The notes below the pieces were generated by a model that searched no databases, was not told the DNA's origin, and worked only from the letters and a program-made list of their open reading frames with translations. The position numbers and the translations under genes are program-made. Shown one piece after another: positions 1-8,749 of a stretch of DNA of 64,000 nucleotides; position 1 is the first letter of the stretch; every line of letters starts with the position of its first letter. This DNA is from Massilia sp. PAMC28688 (GTDB lineage Bacteria; Pseudomonadota; Gammaproteobacteria; Burkholderiales; Burkholderiaceae_D). The stretch is from the NCBI RefSeq assembly GCF_019443445.1, contig NZ_CP080378.1:744001-808000 (forward strand), written 5' to 3'.

Positions 1-1
1 C

Positions 2-40
2 AAAACGCGGGGAAAGCCGTTGCTTTCCCCGCGTTTTTTA
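2..40. terminator. Intrinsic terminator downstream of glnA
   Basis: A 16-bp perfect hairpin (positions 2-17 pairing with 22-37, loop CGTT) is followed by T on the plus strand and preceded by A on the left, so it can end transcripts from either side. It lies about 70 bases beyond the glnA stop and would terminate glnA transcripts arriving from the right. If ntrBC follow glnA, as in related genera, it would partly uncouple them; that region is outside the window. Confidence 0.85.
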
Positions 41-107
41 CACGGTGCTTACACTTACGATAGCAGCCCGATATCAGGTGCTAACGCATTGGCAATCACC
101 TTGTCCC

Positions 108-1523
108 TTACAGCGAATAGTACATGTCGAATTCGGCCGGATGGGTGGTCATGCGCATGCGTTGTACGTCCTGCATCTTCAGTTCAATGTAGGCATCGAT
201 CATGCTGTCGCTGAACACGCCGCCGCGGGTCAGGAATTCGCGGTCCTTGTTGAGTGCATCGAGTGCTTCTTCCAGCGAGGCGCACACCGTCGGGATCAGC
301 GCGTCTTCTTCCGGCGGCAGGTGGTACAGGTCTTTCGACGCTGCCTCGCCCGGGTGGATCTTGTTGGCGATGCCATCGAGGCCAGCCATCAGCAGCGCGG
401 CGAAGCACAGGTACACATTGGCCAGCGGGTCCGGGAAACGGGTTTCGATACGGCGGCCCTTTGGATTGGCCACGTGCGGAATACGGATCGAGGCGGAGCG
501 GTTGCGTGCCGAGTAGGCCAGCTTGACCGGTGCTTCAAAGCCGGGCACCAGGCGCTTGTACGAGTTGGTGCCCGGGTTGGTGATGGCGTTCAGGGCGCGC
601 GCATGCTTGATGATGCCGCCGATGTAGAACAGTGCATCTTCCGACAGGCCGGCATAGCCGTCGCCGGCGAACAGGTTCTTGCCGTCTTTCCAGATCGACT
701 GGTGCACGTGCATGCCCGAACCGTTGTCGCCAACGATAGGCTTGGGCATGAAGGTGGCGGTCTTGCCGTAGCTGTGGGCCACGTTCCAGATCACGTACTT
801 CATGTTCTGGGTCCAGTCGGCGCGTTCGACCAGGGTCGAGAACTTGGTGCCGATTTCGTTCTGGCCGGCGCCGGCCACTTCGTGGTGGTGCACTTCAACC
901 GGGATGCCCATCGCTTCGAGGATCAGGCACATTTCCGAACGCATGTCCTGGAACGAGTCGACCGGTGGCACCGGGAAGTAGCCGCCCTTGACGGTTGGAC
1001 GGTGGCCGCTGTTGCCGCCTTCGATCTTCTTGTCGGTGGCCCAGGACGATTCGTCCGAATCGATCTTGACGAAGCAGCCAGACATGTCGATCTTCCAGCG
1101 CACGGAATCGAAAATGAAGAATTCCGGCTCAGGACCGAAGAAGGCGGTGTCGCCAATGCCGGTCGACTTGAGGTAGGCTTCGGCGCGCTTGGCGATCGAG
1201 CGCGGATCGCGGTCGTAGCCCTTGCCGTCGGAAGGCTCGATGACGTCGCACTGCATGAACAGCGTGGTCTCTTCCATGAACGGGTCGATATTGGCGGTGT
1301 TCGGGTCTGGCATCAGGATCATGTCCGATGCTTCAATGCCCTTCCAGCCGGCGATCGAGGAACCGTCAAACGCATGGCCCGACTCGAACTTGTCCAGGTC
1401 GAAGTGGGAAATCGGCACGGTCACGTGCTGTTCTTTACCACGGGTGTCGGCGAAGCGGAAATCAACGAACTTGACTTCGTTGTCTTTTGCCATTTTCAAG
1501 ACTTCTGCGGCGGTCATTGCCAT
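108..1523 (-). CDS. glnA: Glutamine synthetase, type I
   Basis: This 471-residue protein makes glutamine from glutamate, ammonia and ATP in the cytoplasm and is the entry point of ammonium assimilation. Length and sequence fit bacterial GSI-beta along the whole protein. The ATP/glutamate-site segment NRSASIRIP lies at residues 341-349. The adenylylation loop [10 protein letters not shown] is present with Tyr400, so activity should be controlled by GlnE. The start is an ATG with AGGAGA upstream. Upstream DNA carries a candidate sigma-54 promoter and an NtrC-like dyad, consistent with nitrogen control. A strong hairpin lies downstream of the stop. Confidence 0.98.
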   Translation of the reverse strand: MAMTAAEVLKMAKDNEVKFVDFRFADTRGKEQHVTVPISHFDLDKFESGHAFDGSSIAGWKGIEASDMILMPDPNTANIDPFMEETTLFMQCDVIEPSDGKGYDRDPRSIAKRAEAYLKSTGIGDTAFFGPEPEFFIFDSVRWKIDMSGCFVKIDSDESSWATDKKIEGGNSGHRPTVKGGYFPVPPVDSFQDMRSEMCLILEAMGIPVEVHHHEVAGAGQNEIGTKFSTLVERADWTQNMKYVIWNVAHSYGKTATFMPKPIVGDNGSGMHVHQSIWKDGKNLFAGDGYAGLSEDALFYIGGIIKHARALNAITNPGTNSYKRLVPGFEAPVKLAYSARNRSASIRIPHVANPKGRRIETRFPDPLANVYLCFAALLMAGLDGIANKIHPGEAASKDLYHLPPEEDALIPTVCASLEEALDALNKDREFLTRGGVFSDSMIDAYIELKMQDVQRMRMTTHPAEFDMYYSL

Positions 1524-1586
1524 GCGTTACTCTCCTAATTGAAATGGGGGGCTTGCCGACGTGCGACAAAACTCAAGGGGGATGAT

Positions 1587-1602
1587 AGCAGAAAGCATGC
1601 CA
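1587..1602 (-). promoter_or_regulatory. Candidate sigma-54 (RpoN) promoter of glnA
   Basis: Read on the minus strand the sequence is TGGCATGCTTTCTGCT. It matches the -24/-12 consensus TGGCAC-N5-TTGC with the invariant GG and GC dinucleotides ten bases apart. It lies about 65 bases upstream of the glnA start codon. Nitrogen-regulated sigma-54 promoters before glnA are established in related betaproteobacteria; assignment here rests on pattern and position only. Confidence 0.6.
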
Positions 1603-1709
1603 GCCAAAAAAGCATGCCCTTATAGCCACTTGATCGTTGAACCTGCCCGCAATTGACCCTAAACTCCAGTATTCCTGATTTGATATCGATCTTTCGCGAT
1701 ATCAACAGG

Positions 1710-1726
1710 TGCACTGTCATGGTGCG
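1710..1726. promoter_or_regulatory. Candidate NtrC-binding site upstream of glnA
   Basis: The sequence TGCACTGTCATGGTGCG fits the NtrC dyad GCAC-N5-TGGTGC exactly. It sits about 110-120 bases upstream of the candidate sigma-54 promoter, a usual enhancer distance. A weaker half-match (GCAC-N5-TGGCGA) follows at 1760-1774. The same site lies about 100 bases before the divergent rhodanese gene and could affect it as well. Confidence 0.55.
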
Positions 1727-1827
1727 GAAATAAGAGAATGCACTCTTTTGATGCAGAATGCACGAAAATGGCGAAAACGCATCCGGATGGTGCGCGCAGA
1801 CGTTTCACAATCACCACGGAGCCTGAC

Positions 1828-2283
1828 ATGAGCAACATTGAACACATTCTGGACGCCGCCAGGCAGCGTGCGGCCGGCGCCTATGCCGGTGCGGTCACGC
1901 CGCAGGAAGCATTCACGCTGGTCCAGCAAGACCGGCGCGTCAAGCTGATCGACGTGCGCACCAATGCCGAGCGCGACTGGGTCGGGCGCGTCTGCCTGCC
2001 CGAGGCGCAGCACGGCGCGGTGCAATGGTTTACCTATCCCGGCAATGTCCCCAACGCCGACTTCATGCGCCAGCTTGAAAGTGTGGCCGGGAAGGATGAC
2101 GTGCTGCTGTTCCTGTGCCGCTCCGGCGTGCGCTCGCGCCACGCGGCCACCCTGGCCACCGAGCATGGCTATGCCAACAGCTACGATATCCTGGAAGGGT
2201 TCGAAGGGGACAAGGACCAGCTGGGCCATCGCAAGAGCGTGGGCGGCTGGTGCCATGCAGGCTTGCCCTGGAATGGGGCCTGA
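1828..2283 (+). CDS. Rhodanese-like sulfurtransferase
   Basis: This 151-residue single-domain rhodanese probably transfers sulfane sulfur to an acceptor through a cysteine persulfide. The active-site loop CRSGVRS starts at Cys97, and the CH2A-like segment KLIDVRTNAERDW lies near residues 39-51. The chosen ATG at 1828 has GGAG about seven bases upstream; an in-frame ATG at 1738 would add 30 residues unlike the family and would overlap the putative NtrC region. It is divergent from glnA and converges on the next gene with no gap. Its physiological acceptor is unknown. Confidence 0.88.
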   Translation: MSNIEHILDAARQRAAGAYAGAVTPQEAFTLVQQDRRVKLIDVRTNAERDWVGRVCLPEAQHGAVQWFTYPGNVPNADFMRQLESVAGKDDVLLFLCRSGVRSRHAATLATEHGYANSYDILEGFEGDKDQLGHRKSVGGWCHAGLPWNGA

Positions 2284-3675
2284 TCAGGCCGGCGCGGCGT
2301 CTTTCGCAGCGGCCGCAGCGTCACCGGCCGCCAGCACGCCCTTGACCCGCTGGCGCACGAAGTTGATGTGGCTGCGCAGGCCGTACAGGCCGTCGGCAAA
2401 GGCCAGCGGAATGGAAATCTGGTTGACCAGTTCCTCGATCTCGTCGAGGCGCTGAAGCAGTCCCTTGGCCAGCTCCGGATGGCCGGCCGCCTGCGCCGCC
2501 TCCAGTTCCTGCTCCACCGTGCGCAGCTGGCCATACCAGCGGTAGACGCGCGAGCGGATGCGCCACACGTACAAGGGCGGCACCACCTTTGACAGGGGCA
2601 GCAGCAACGCCGCCAGCGCCACCACCACAACCCACATGCGGTCGAGGAAATTGGCCATCCAAAAGCTCATGTAGCGCTGCAGCAGCGGCGGTCCATCCTT
2701 GTAGAACTTGGCGGCGTCGCGCGACACGGGAATTTCGGTATACCGCTCGGTCGGGAACTGGCCCTGCTGCTGGAACCAGCCGGTGCCGCCGTGGATGTCG
2801 GTAGCCGCCTGTACGAACAGGTCCACCAGGGCCGGATGGAGCTGCTCGCGCGCCACCAGCGTGGCGGTGGGCGCGATGAGGTGGTAATCCTGGGCCGGCA
2901 AGTCGCGTCCCACATCGACGATCCCGCGCGGCAGGACCACGTGCGACAGGAATGGCAGGCGCCGTGCATAGGCTTCAGCCTGGTCAAAGTTGAACAGGCG
3001 GATGCCGGGCGTTTGCAGCAGCATCTGCACCATCAGCGCCTCCGGTCCCGACGAAAACACCAGTCCGTCGATGCTGCCGTCGAGCAGGGCCATCGTGCCC
3101 GGGGTGTTTTCGAGCGCGCCAAGGGTGACCTCATCGGGCTCAATTCCGTTCAGGTCCAGAATCTTGCGAAACAGCTGCGGCACACCGGTGCCTTCCGGCC
3201 CCACATTGATTTTCAAGCCCTTGAGGTCCTTGATCTGCGCTGCCTTGACCGGCTCGCGCAGGAACAGCCAGACCGGCTCGGTGAACAGGCTGCCCAGCGA
3301 CACCAGGTCCTGCAGCCGGGGGTCGGCGCCGCCCCGTCCATCACTCGATCCGCTCTGGACAAAGGCGATATCGACCTTCCCCTCCTGCAGGCGCTGCAGA
3401 TTTTCCTGCGAACCGAGCGAGCGCACCAGTGTCACCTTGATGCCATGCCGGCCCAGCGCGGCCGCGTATTTCTTGCCCAGCTCTTCATAGGCGCTGTTTT
3501 CCTGACCCGTGGCCAGCGTGACGTGGCGCGGCGGGGTGGGATCGACCAGCACATAGGCCAGCAGGCACAGGGCGGCGATGATGAGGATAGTGGGACCGGT
3601 CGCGGCGACCAGGTCCCGGAACGAGAACTGGGTGAACTTCCGGATTTTCGACATGGCGCGTTGCAATGGTTTCAT
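2284..3675 (-). CDS. TAXI-family TRAP-type solute-binding protein, membrane-anchored
   Basis: About 463 residues. The N-terminus has a basic stretch and one transmembrane segment (TILIIAALCLLAYVLV), followed by a TAXI/NMT1-like ligand-binding domain (VTLATGQENSAYEELGKKYA and KVDIAFVQSG are typical). A second transmembrane segment (VVVVALAALLLPLSKVVP) comes near residue 350, then a charged, probably helical tail. Ordinary TAXI proteins are free periplasmic receptors, so the two anchors are unusual. No TRAP membrane subunit lies nearby and the ligand is unknown. The start is uncertain: a TTG at 3705 and an ATG at 3654 are alternatives, and none has a good ribosome site. Confidence 0.8.
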   Translation of the reverse strand: MKPLQRAMSKIRKFTQFSFRDLVAATGPTILIIAALCLLAYVLVDPTPPRHVTLATGQENSAYEELGKKYAAALGRHGIKVTLVRSLGSQENLQRLQEGKVDIAFVQSGSSDGRGGADPRLQDLVSLGSLFTEPVWLFLREPVKAAQIKDLKGLKINVGPEGTGVPQLFRKILDLNGIEPDEVTLGALENTPGTMALLDGSIDGLVFSSGPEALMVQMLLQTPGIRLFNFDQAEAYARRLPFLSHVVLPRGIVDVGRDLPAQDYHLIAPTATLVAREQLHPALVDLFVQAATDIHGGTGWFQQQGQFPTERYTEIPVSRDAAKFYKDGPPLLQRYMSFWMANFLDRMWVVVVALAALLLPLSKVVPPLYVWRIRSRVYRWYGQLRTVEQELEAAQAAGHPELAKGLLQRLDEIEELVNQISIPLAFADGLYGLRSHINFVRQRVKGVLAAGDAAAAAKDAAPA

Positions 3676-3850
3676 GGAGCGGGACAATGCCAACAAACCG
3701 GCCAATATGCAAGCTGCACGTGCAGCGCCAGGCCCGGGGCACGGTCCGTGGACACTTGCAGCCTGCGTGAGCGCAGAAGATCCCAGCTGTTGGCGGGCCG
3801 GGCGCGATGTGGTATTTTAGGCAATCCTGCATCACACAGAGAAGCCGCGC

Positions 3851-4315
3851 ATGCATTCACCGGTATTTCGACCCGCCACGAAAAGTGACATTCCCGCTAT
3901 CGTGGCCATGCTGGCCGATGACCCGCTCGGGGCCCGGCGCGAAAGTCCCGCCCAGCCTCTTCCCTCCTCGTACTACGCTGCATACAGCGCAATCAGCGCG
4001 GATCCAAACAATGAGCTCATCGTGTGTACGATAGAAGATCGGGTTGTCGGCGTGATGCAGCTGACCTTCATCCCCTATCTCACGTACCGGGGCTCGTGGC
4101 GGGCGCTGATTGAAGGGGTGCGTATCGCATCGTCTGAACGCAATAGCGGCGTGGGGACGCGCATGTTTGAGCATGCGATTGCGCGCGCCAACGCGCGCCG
4201 CTGCGTGATGCTGCAGCTAACAACCGACAGGGAGCGGCCGGATGCCTTACGCTTTTATGAAAAGCTGGGCTTTGTCGCGTCGCATCACGGCATGAAGCTG
4301 AAACTGGCGCCCTAG
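3851..4315 (+). CDS. GNAT-family N-acetyltransferase
   Basis: This 154-residue protein spans a single GNAT fold. The acetyl-CoA-binding motif A region is IASSERNSGVGTRMFEHA, followed by the typical C-terminal segment DALRFYEKLGFVASHHGMKL. Members move an acetyl group from acetyl-CoA to an amine; the substrate cannot be read from sequence. The second strand motif VVGVMQLTFIPYLTYRG is also typical. AGAGAAG lies upstream of the ATG. The gene stands alone, divergent from the TAXI gene and convergent with the penicillin-binding protein gene. Confidence 0.85.
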   Translation: MHSPVFRPATKSDIPAIVAMLADDPLGARRESPAQPLPSSYYAAYSAISADPNNELIVCTIEDRVVGVMQLTFIPYLTYRGSWRALIEGVRIASSERNSGVGTRMFEHAIARANARRCVMLQLTTDRERPDALRFYEKLGFVASHHGMKLKLAP

Positions 4316-4368
4316 GATTGCGCACCAGGCGGCAGCCGTCCCTGCCCCGAGGGCCGGCTGCCGGAACG

Positions 4369-7300
4369 TCAGCGCACGCAGGTCTGGCCGTTCGGCTTGG
4401 CCGGCGGCTCGATCAGCGGCATCAGCGACGGCGCCAGCACGGTCAGCAACTGCACCGGCAGGGCGCTGGTGAAGTCGTAGTCGGCCGATTTCGGACCCTG
4501 CACATACGCCGTCATGCTGCCGAAGAAGCGCTCGCCGATATTGAAGACAAAGGTCGCCGACCGGTTCACATAGCGCGACTCGATCAGGCGGCCGCCGGCG
4601 CCGTAGACTTCAAAGCGCTGGTCGCCGGTGCCGGTCTTGCCGCCGACTGCGATGATCGAACCATCCTTGAGCTGGAAGGCAGTCTTGACGCGCTTGGCGG
4701 TACCCTCGGCCACCACGCCGCGGATGGCATCGGCCACCGCGCGCGCCACGTCAGGCGAGAGGACCTGCTCGCCCGCCGGCGGCTTGGCATGCCGCACCAG
4801 CGTTTCGTAAGGTGTGCCCTTGGCAAAGTGCAGCGAATCGATGCGCTCGACCGGCTTGCGCACGCCATTGTTGACGATAATGCCCATCATCTCGGCCAAC
4901 GATGCCGGCCGGTCTGCCGACGCCCCCAGGGTCGTGGCATACGAGGGCACCAGCGAATCGAAGGGATAACCCATCTTCTTCCACTGCGCGTGGACCTTGA
5001 GGAAGGCTTCCACTTCCAACAGGCCGGCAATGCGGCGATCCTGGGCATGCTTGCGGTGCGTGTTGAACAGCCAGGCGTAGACCAGCTGGCGCTCCTTGAC
5101 GCTGGCCGCCACCACGTCGGCGAAATTGGCCTTGTCATGGCTGCGCAGGTAACCGACCAGCCACAATTCCAGCGGATGAATGGTGGCCACGTAACCGCGG
5201 TCGGCCAGCGACATGGCGGCCGGCGAATACTGCTCGTACATGCGGGCAATGCGCTCTTCCGGCACCTCGTTGGCCGATGGCAGATTGTCGTGGATGAAGG
5301 CGCTGAACTGCTGCAGCGTCGCCTCCGGCCGCACCGTGCGGTGTACCGCCGCCAGGCGCGTCGGCGTGGGGCGCAGGCTGGCCAGCAGCACTTTTTCCGA
5401 CTCGGCCGCGTTCTTGCCGCGGTACTTGTTATAAAAGCGCGTCAGGAACTCGCGGCCTTCACGGTCGGCAAAGCGGGCCAGGTATTCGGCCCGGCGCGGG
5501 TCGTCCGCGTCCTGCAGCAGGGCCGCCGACGAACCGGGGAGCTGGAACATGTAGTAACGCACCACATCGCGCATCATGCGCACGAATACGAGGTTGGTCG
5601 AACTCTTGAGCGCGTCGCGTACCGACATGATCTTGCGGTCATCGAGCTTGCTGAAGTTGCCAAAGGTGTGCAGGCCGCCGCCGGTGAAAAAGCCTTCGTG
5701 GGGGCTGGCCGAATATTTACGGTCCAGCGCGGCCGCGAGCATGGAAGGCAAGTCGCGCGGCCCATCTTTTGGCAGGTCCGAAAAGTATGCCATGGCCCAC
5801 TGGGTCATCAAGTCCTTGGGGTCGACCACGGTCTTCCTGATCTCGGCCACCTCCATGCCGGAAAAACGCTTGTGCAGCTGGTCGACGATGTCGAGGTAGG
5901 TGACGAGCGCGCGCAGCTTGGCGGTGGAGCCGAGATCGAGCTTGGCGCCCTCATTGATATCGAGCGGCTGGTCGTAGTTATCGGTCTGCACGCGCAGATA
6001 GTTCACGTTTTCGCCGCGCTCCATCAGCGTGAAGCTGTACACCACGGCAGCCGGATCGCCGTTGCCGAGCATGCCCTTGCCGGTCAGGCCGGCCGCTTCG
6101 GCGGCGGCGGCGTCGCGCAGCTTGCGCAGCATGGCCGTCACGGCCTGCTGGGCGTCCGAATCGAGCGTGCTCACCACCGACAGGTCGAGGCGGTCCAGAT
6201 TGTACAGCCGGCTCTCGCCGAGCAGGCTGCCCAGGTGAGTACGGACCGCATTGGCGGCCTTGCGCGAGACGAAGCTGTTGGCCGCGGGCGGGGCCACGCC
6301 GGAGGCCGTCGATGGCGAGAGCTTGACCTTGAGCGCAGCGTCGCGCAGTTGCGGCGAAATCACGCTGGCCGCGGCCAGCACGCGCAGGTGGGTGTTGGTC
6401 AGCGCTTCCAGGTCGTCGTCGCCGGCGCCCAGGTAATGCGCCGGACGGCGCTGGGCGATCATCAGCGAGAGCGCCTGCTTGTAGGTGAGGGCGGCATCGG
6501 GCGTGGTCACGTCGCCCTGGAGCACCTTGTTCATGGACGCGAAATCGCGCCCGTACCAGACCCACATGCCGTCGCCGATGCCGTTAACTTCGCCATAGCC
6601 CGACTTGGCCGACAGCGGTACGGTGTTGAGATAGTCGACCACGATCTGGCGCCGCGCCATGGTGGTGTCCTCGCCATACTGATAGGCGCGCAGGGTGGCC
6701 GACGCCATCTGGCGCAGCTTTTCCGACAGCGAGCTGGTACGGCCGTCGGGCGAATGGCGGTATTTTTCGATCTGGGTCGCCAGCGTGCTGCCGCCGGCCG
6801 AACGGCGGTCTTCGCCGGGGATGAACATTTGCAGGCTCTTGTCAAACACGGCCTTGCTGAAGCGGTCCCATTCCACCGCCGGATTGCGCTTGGGGTACTT
6901 GGTATCGAGCAGCTCGCGGTTTTCAATGAACAGCAGGCTCTTGACCAGCAGCGCCGGGGTTTCTGCGAAGCTGGCGTAGTAGCGCTCCGGGTACAGCGAT
7001 GAGAACAGGGGCTGCGCCTTGCAGTCGAGGATGGTCAGGCCAACCTTGGTCTTTTCGCGATAGGTGGCAAACAGGCCGCGGTCGGCCAGTTCCACCATCT
7101 TGGGCGAAATGCGGGCCTGGGCGGCGATCTCGTAGTCGCGCGTTTTCAGCTTTTCAAGATAGTCCGGCATATTGGCGTAGCCCAGCCGCTCATCGTAAGG
7201 ACTGTCGGACGGAAAGCGGATTGCAGGGGACGGCCCCGGCTCGACCTTGTAACTGATCTTCTTGGCCATGCGCGCAAAGAACTTGGCCTGCATGGTCGAG

Positions 7301-7452
7301 GTGCGCGCCTCGTGCACGCCCCACACCACCACCACCGACAGCAACGCGAGCAGGATCAGCGCCAGCACCAGCTTGATGCGGCCGCGTTTTTTCTTCGGCG
7401 GGGTGGGCGCCGAATCCTGTTCCGGGGAGTGTGCTTCAGTATGTTCCAACAT
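4369..7452 (-). CDS. Large bifunctional penicillin-binding protein (GT51 plus transpeptidase)
   Basis: About 1,027 residues. A short acidic/proline N-terminus and a basic stop-transfer run precede one transmembrane helix (about 27-46). A glycosyltransferase-51 domain follows (about 150-310), with ENRELLD at 177-183 and RSAGGSTLATQ at 217-227. The penicillin-binding transpeptidase domain carries all three active-site motifs: S509-TAK, S618-TN and K939-TG. The protein should polymerise and cross-link peptidoglycan at the inner membrane. Its GT51 motifs depart from the usual EDxxFxxHxG and QGGSTITQQ forms. The ATG at 7452 has AAGGTGAAGG upstream; an in-frame ATG at 7620 would add 56 residues. 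Confidence 0.88.
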   Translation of the reverse strand: MLEHTEAHSPEQDSAPTPPKKKRGRIKLVLALILLALLSVVVVWGVHEARTSTMQAKFFARMAKKISYKVEPGPSPAIRFPSDSPYDERLGYANMPDYLEKLKTRDYEIAAQARISPKMVELADRGLFATYREKTKVGLTILDCKAQPLFSSLYPERYYASFAETPALLVKSLLFIENRELLDTKYPKRNPAVEWDRFSKAVFDKSLQMFIPGEDRRSAGGSTLATQIEKYRHSPDGRTSSLSEKLRQMASATLRAYQYGEDTTMARRQIVVDYLNTVPLSAKSGYGEVNGIGDGMWVWYGRDFASMNKVLQGDVTTPDAALTYKQALSLMIAQRRPAHYLGAGDDDLEALTNTHLRVLAAASVISPQLRDAALKVKLSPSTASGVAPPAANSFVSRKAANAVRTHLGSLLGESRLYNLDRLDLSVVSTLDSDAQQAVTAMLRKLRDAAAAEAAGLTGKGMLGNGDPAAVVYSFTLMERGENVNYLRVQTDNYDQPLDINEGAKLDLGSTAKLRALVTYLDIVDQLHKRFSGMEVAEIRKTVVDPKDLMTQWAMAYFSDLPKDGPRDLPSMLAAALDRKYSASPHEGFFTGGGLHTFGNFSKLDDRKIMSVRDALKSSTNLVFVRMMRDVVRYYMFQLPGSSAALLQDADDPRRAEYLARFADREGREFLTRFYNKYRGKNAAESEKVLLASLRPTPTRLAAVHRTVRPEATLQQFSAFIHDNLPSANEVPEERIARMYEQYSPAAMSLADRGYVATIHPLELWLVGYLRSHDKANFADVVAASVKERQLVYAWLFNTHRKHAQDRRIAGLLEVEAFLKVHAQWKKMGYPFDSLVPSYATTLGASADRPASLAEMMGIIVNNGVRKPVERIDSLHFAKGTPYETLVRHAKPPAGEQVLSPDVARAVADAIRGVVAEGTAKRVKTAFQLKDGSIIAVGGKTGTGDQRFEVYGAGGRLIESRYVNRSATFVFNIGERFFGSMTAYVQGPKSADYDFTSALPVQLLTVLAPSLMPLIEPPAKPNGQTCVR

Positions 7453-7917
7453 GCCTTCACCTTTTTCTTGCGGTCCCTCGGGCACCAGCGACAGGTGGGG
7501 ATGCGGGTAATGGAGACCGGAATCGCCGGCCTCGCGGTTAATATTTGTCGACGCTCTGGCGCGCAACCTGCGCACCACGTTTGCTAAACCTGGCCGTCGG
7601 GATCGACGCTTACTTTCCATGATGGCTCAACTGGTCTGACGCAATCGCCCCTGCCATGTACCGCACAACCTTTGCCATCTGTGCTTCGGACCGCGCTGTG
7701 ACGGGGTAGTCAATCGTATCGCTTTGTTTATTCAAATTGGCACTGGATGGCAACGAAGCGTCCAGTACACACAGGACTACCATTGCACCACATCGCACCC
7801 GCCGACACGAAGCCGTGTTCAAGAAAAGTTGATCACGGGCTTTAATTTTCGCAAAAAAACAACGGCAGAGTGCGGCGCACGGAAGGCGCATGGCAATTCA
7901 TGTCATGGCGCTCTCAA
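7453..7917. other. Intergenic region upstream of the penicillin-binding protein gene
   Basis: About 465 bases between the PBP start used here and the CinA-like gene. Part of it (7453-7620) could be an N-terminal extension of the PBP. The remainder is somewhat AT-richer than the neighbours and has no supported gene; a 93-codon minus-strand frame at 7610-7891 shows no family resemblance. No convincing promoter or terminator was found by eye. Confidence 0.5.
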
Positions 7918-8739
7918 TCAGGCCGGCGCACCGTGCGCCGGCAGTGGCGCGTACTCGGCGCCGGCGCCGTCCAGGTGACTGCACAGCTGCGCGAACGCCG
8001 CCGCCGTTTGCACCGGATCGCCCTTGACGCCAAATTCGATATGGGCACGCGCACCGCCCTCGCCCACATGCGGCAGGCTGAAGGCCTTGACCTGCGGGTA
8101 GCGCGCCTCGACAGCCGCCATCCATGGCGCCAGGGCCGACTCGTGGATGCCGTACACCAGCATCGACTGCTCGGCGCGCGCCACCAGGTGGAACTGGTCG
8201 CGGTACAGGTGATCGAGCACCCATGCCATCATCGGGCCGGCCATGACGGGAAAGCCGGGCAGGAAATGATGGGTGCCGACGCTAAAGCCCGCAATCCGGT
8301 TATAGCTGTTCGGGATCAGCGTGGCGCCTTCGGGAAACACGGCCATCTGGCGGCGCTGCTGGTGTTCGGCGCATGCGAGGTCGGCGGCCAGCCCGGCCGC
8401 GCGCGCCATCTCGCTGATGCGCTCATCGATATTGGCGCATGCCTCAGGATGCAGGGCCAGCGGCAGGCCGGCCGCGTGCGCCGCGCACTGGCGCGTGTGA
8501 TCGTCCGGCGTGGCGCCGATGCCGCCGCAGCAGAACACCACGTCGCCGCTGGCCATGGACTGGCGCAACGTGGCGGTGATGCGCTGCGGGTCGTCGCCAA
8601 TGATCTGGACCCAGGCCAGTTGCAGGCCGCGCGCGGCGAGCAGCTCCAGCAGGTGCGGCAGATGCCGGTCCTGGCGCTTGCCCGACAGGATCTCGTCGCC
8701 GATGATAATGAGGCCAAAGGTCTTTGCTGCTACCGGCAT
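7918..8739 (-). CDS. CinA-type MoaB/MogA-domain protein (competence/damage-inducible protein A family)
   Basis: This 273-residue protein begins directly with the molybdopterin-binding fold of CinA (FGLIIIGDEILSGKRQDRH) and carries the conserved GGIGATPDDHT loop. It lacks the C-terminal nicotinamide-mononucleotide deamidase domain of full CinA, so pyrophosphatase or cofactor-binding activity is more likely than NMN deamidation. AAGGAT lies before the ATG. It is 10 bases downstream of the EI24 gene, so the two are probably cotranscribed. The molecular role of the short forms is not settled. Confidence 0.85.
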   Translation of the reverse strand: MPVAAKTFGLIIIGDEILSGKRQDRHLPHLLELLAARGLQLAWVQIIGDDPQRITATLRQSMASGDVVFCCGGIGATPDDHTRQCAAHAAGLPLALHPEACANIDERISEMARAAGLAADLACAEHQQRRQMAVFPEGATLIPNSYNRIAGFSVGTHHFLPGFPVMAGPMMAWVLDHLYRDQFHLVARAEQSMLVYGIHESALAPWMAAVEARYPQVKAFSLPHVGEGGARAHIEFGVKGDPVQTAAAFAQLCSHLDGAGAEYAPLPAHGAPA

Positions 8740-8749
8740 GGTCGATCCT

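Noticed and set aside
45..1538. 497-codon open frame on the plus strand opposite glnA
   Set aside because: Antisense to a complete glutamine synthetase; such long shadow frames are common in GC-rich DNA and the product has no family resemblance.
4318..7002. 894-codon open frame on the plus strand
   Set aside because: Lies opposite the penicillin-binding protein, whose catalytic motifs are intact; the antisense product is low-complexity, His/Arg/Gly/Ala-rich.
7610..7891. 93-codon minus-strand frame in the gap upstream of the PBP
   Set aside because: Cys/Arg-rich product without recognisable motif or ribosome site.
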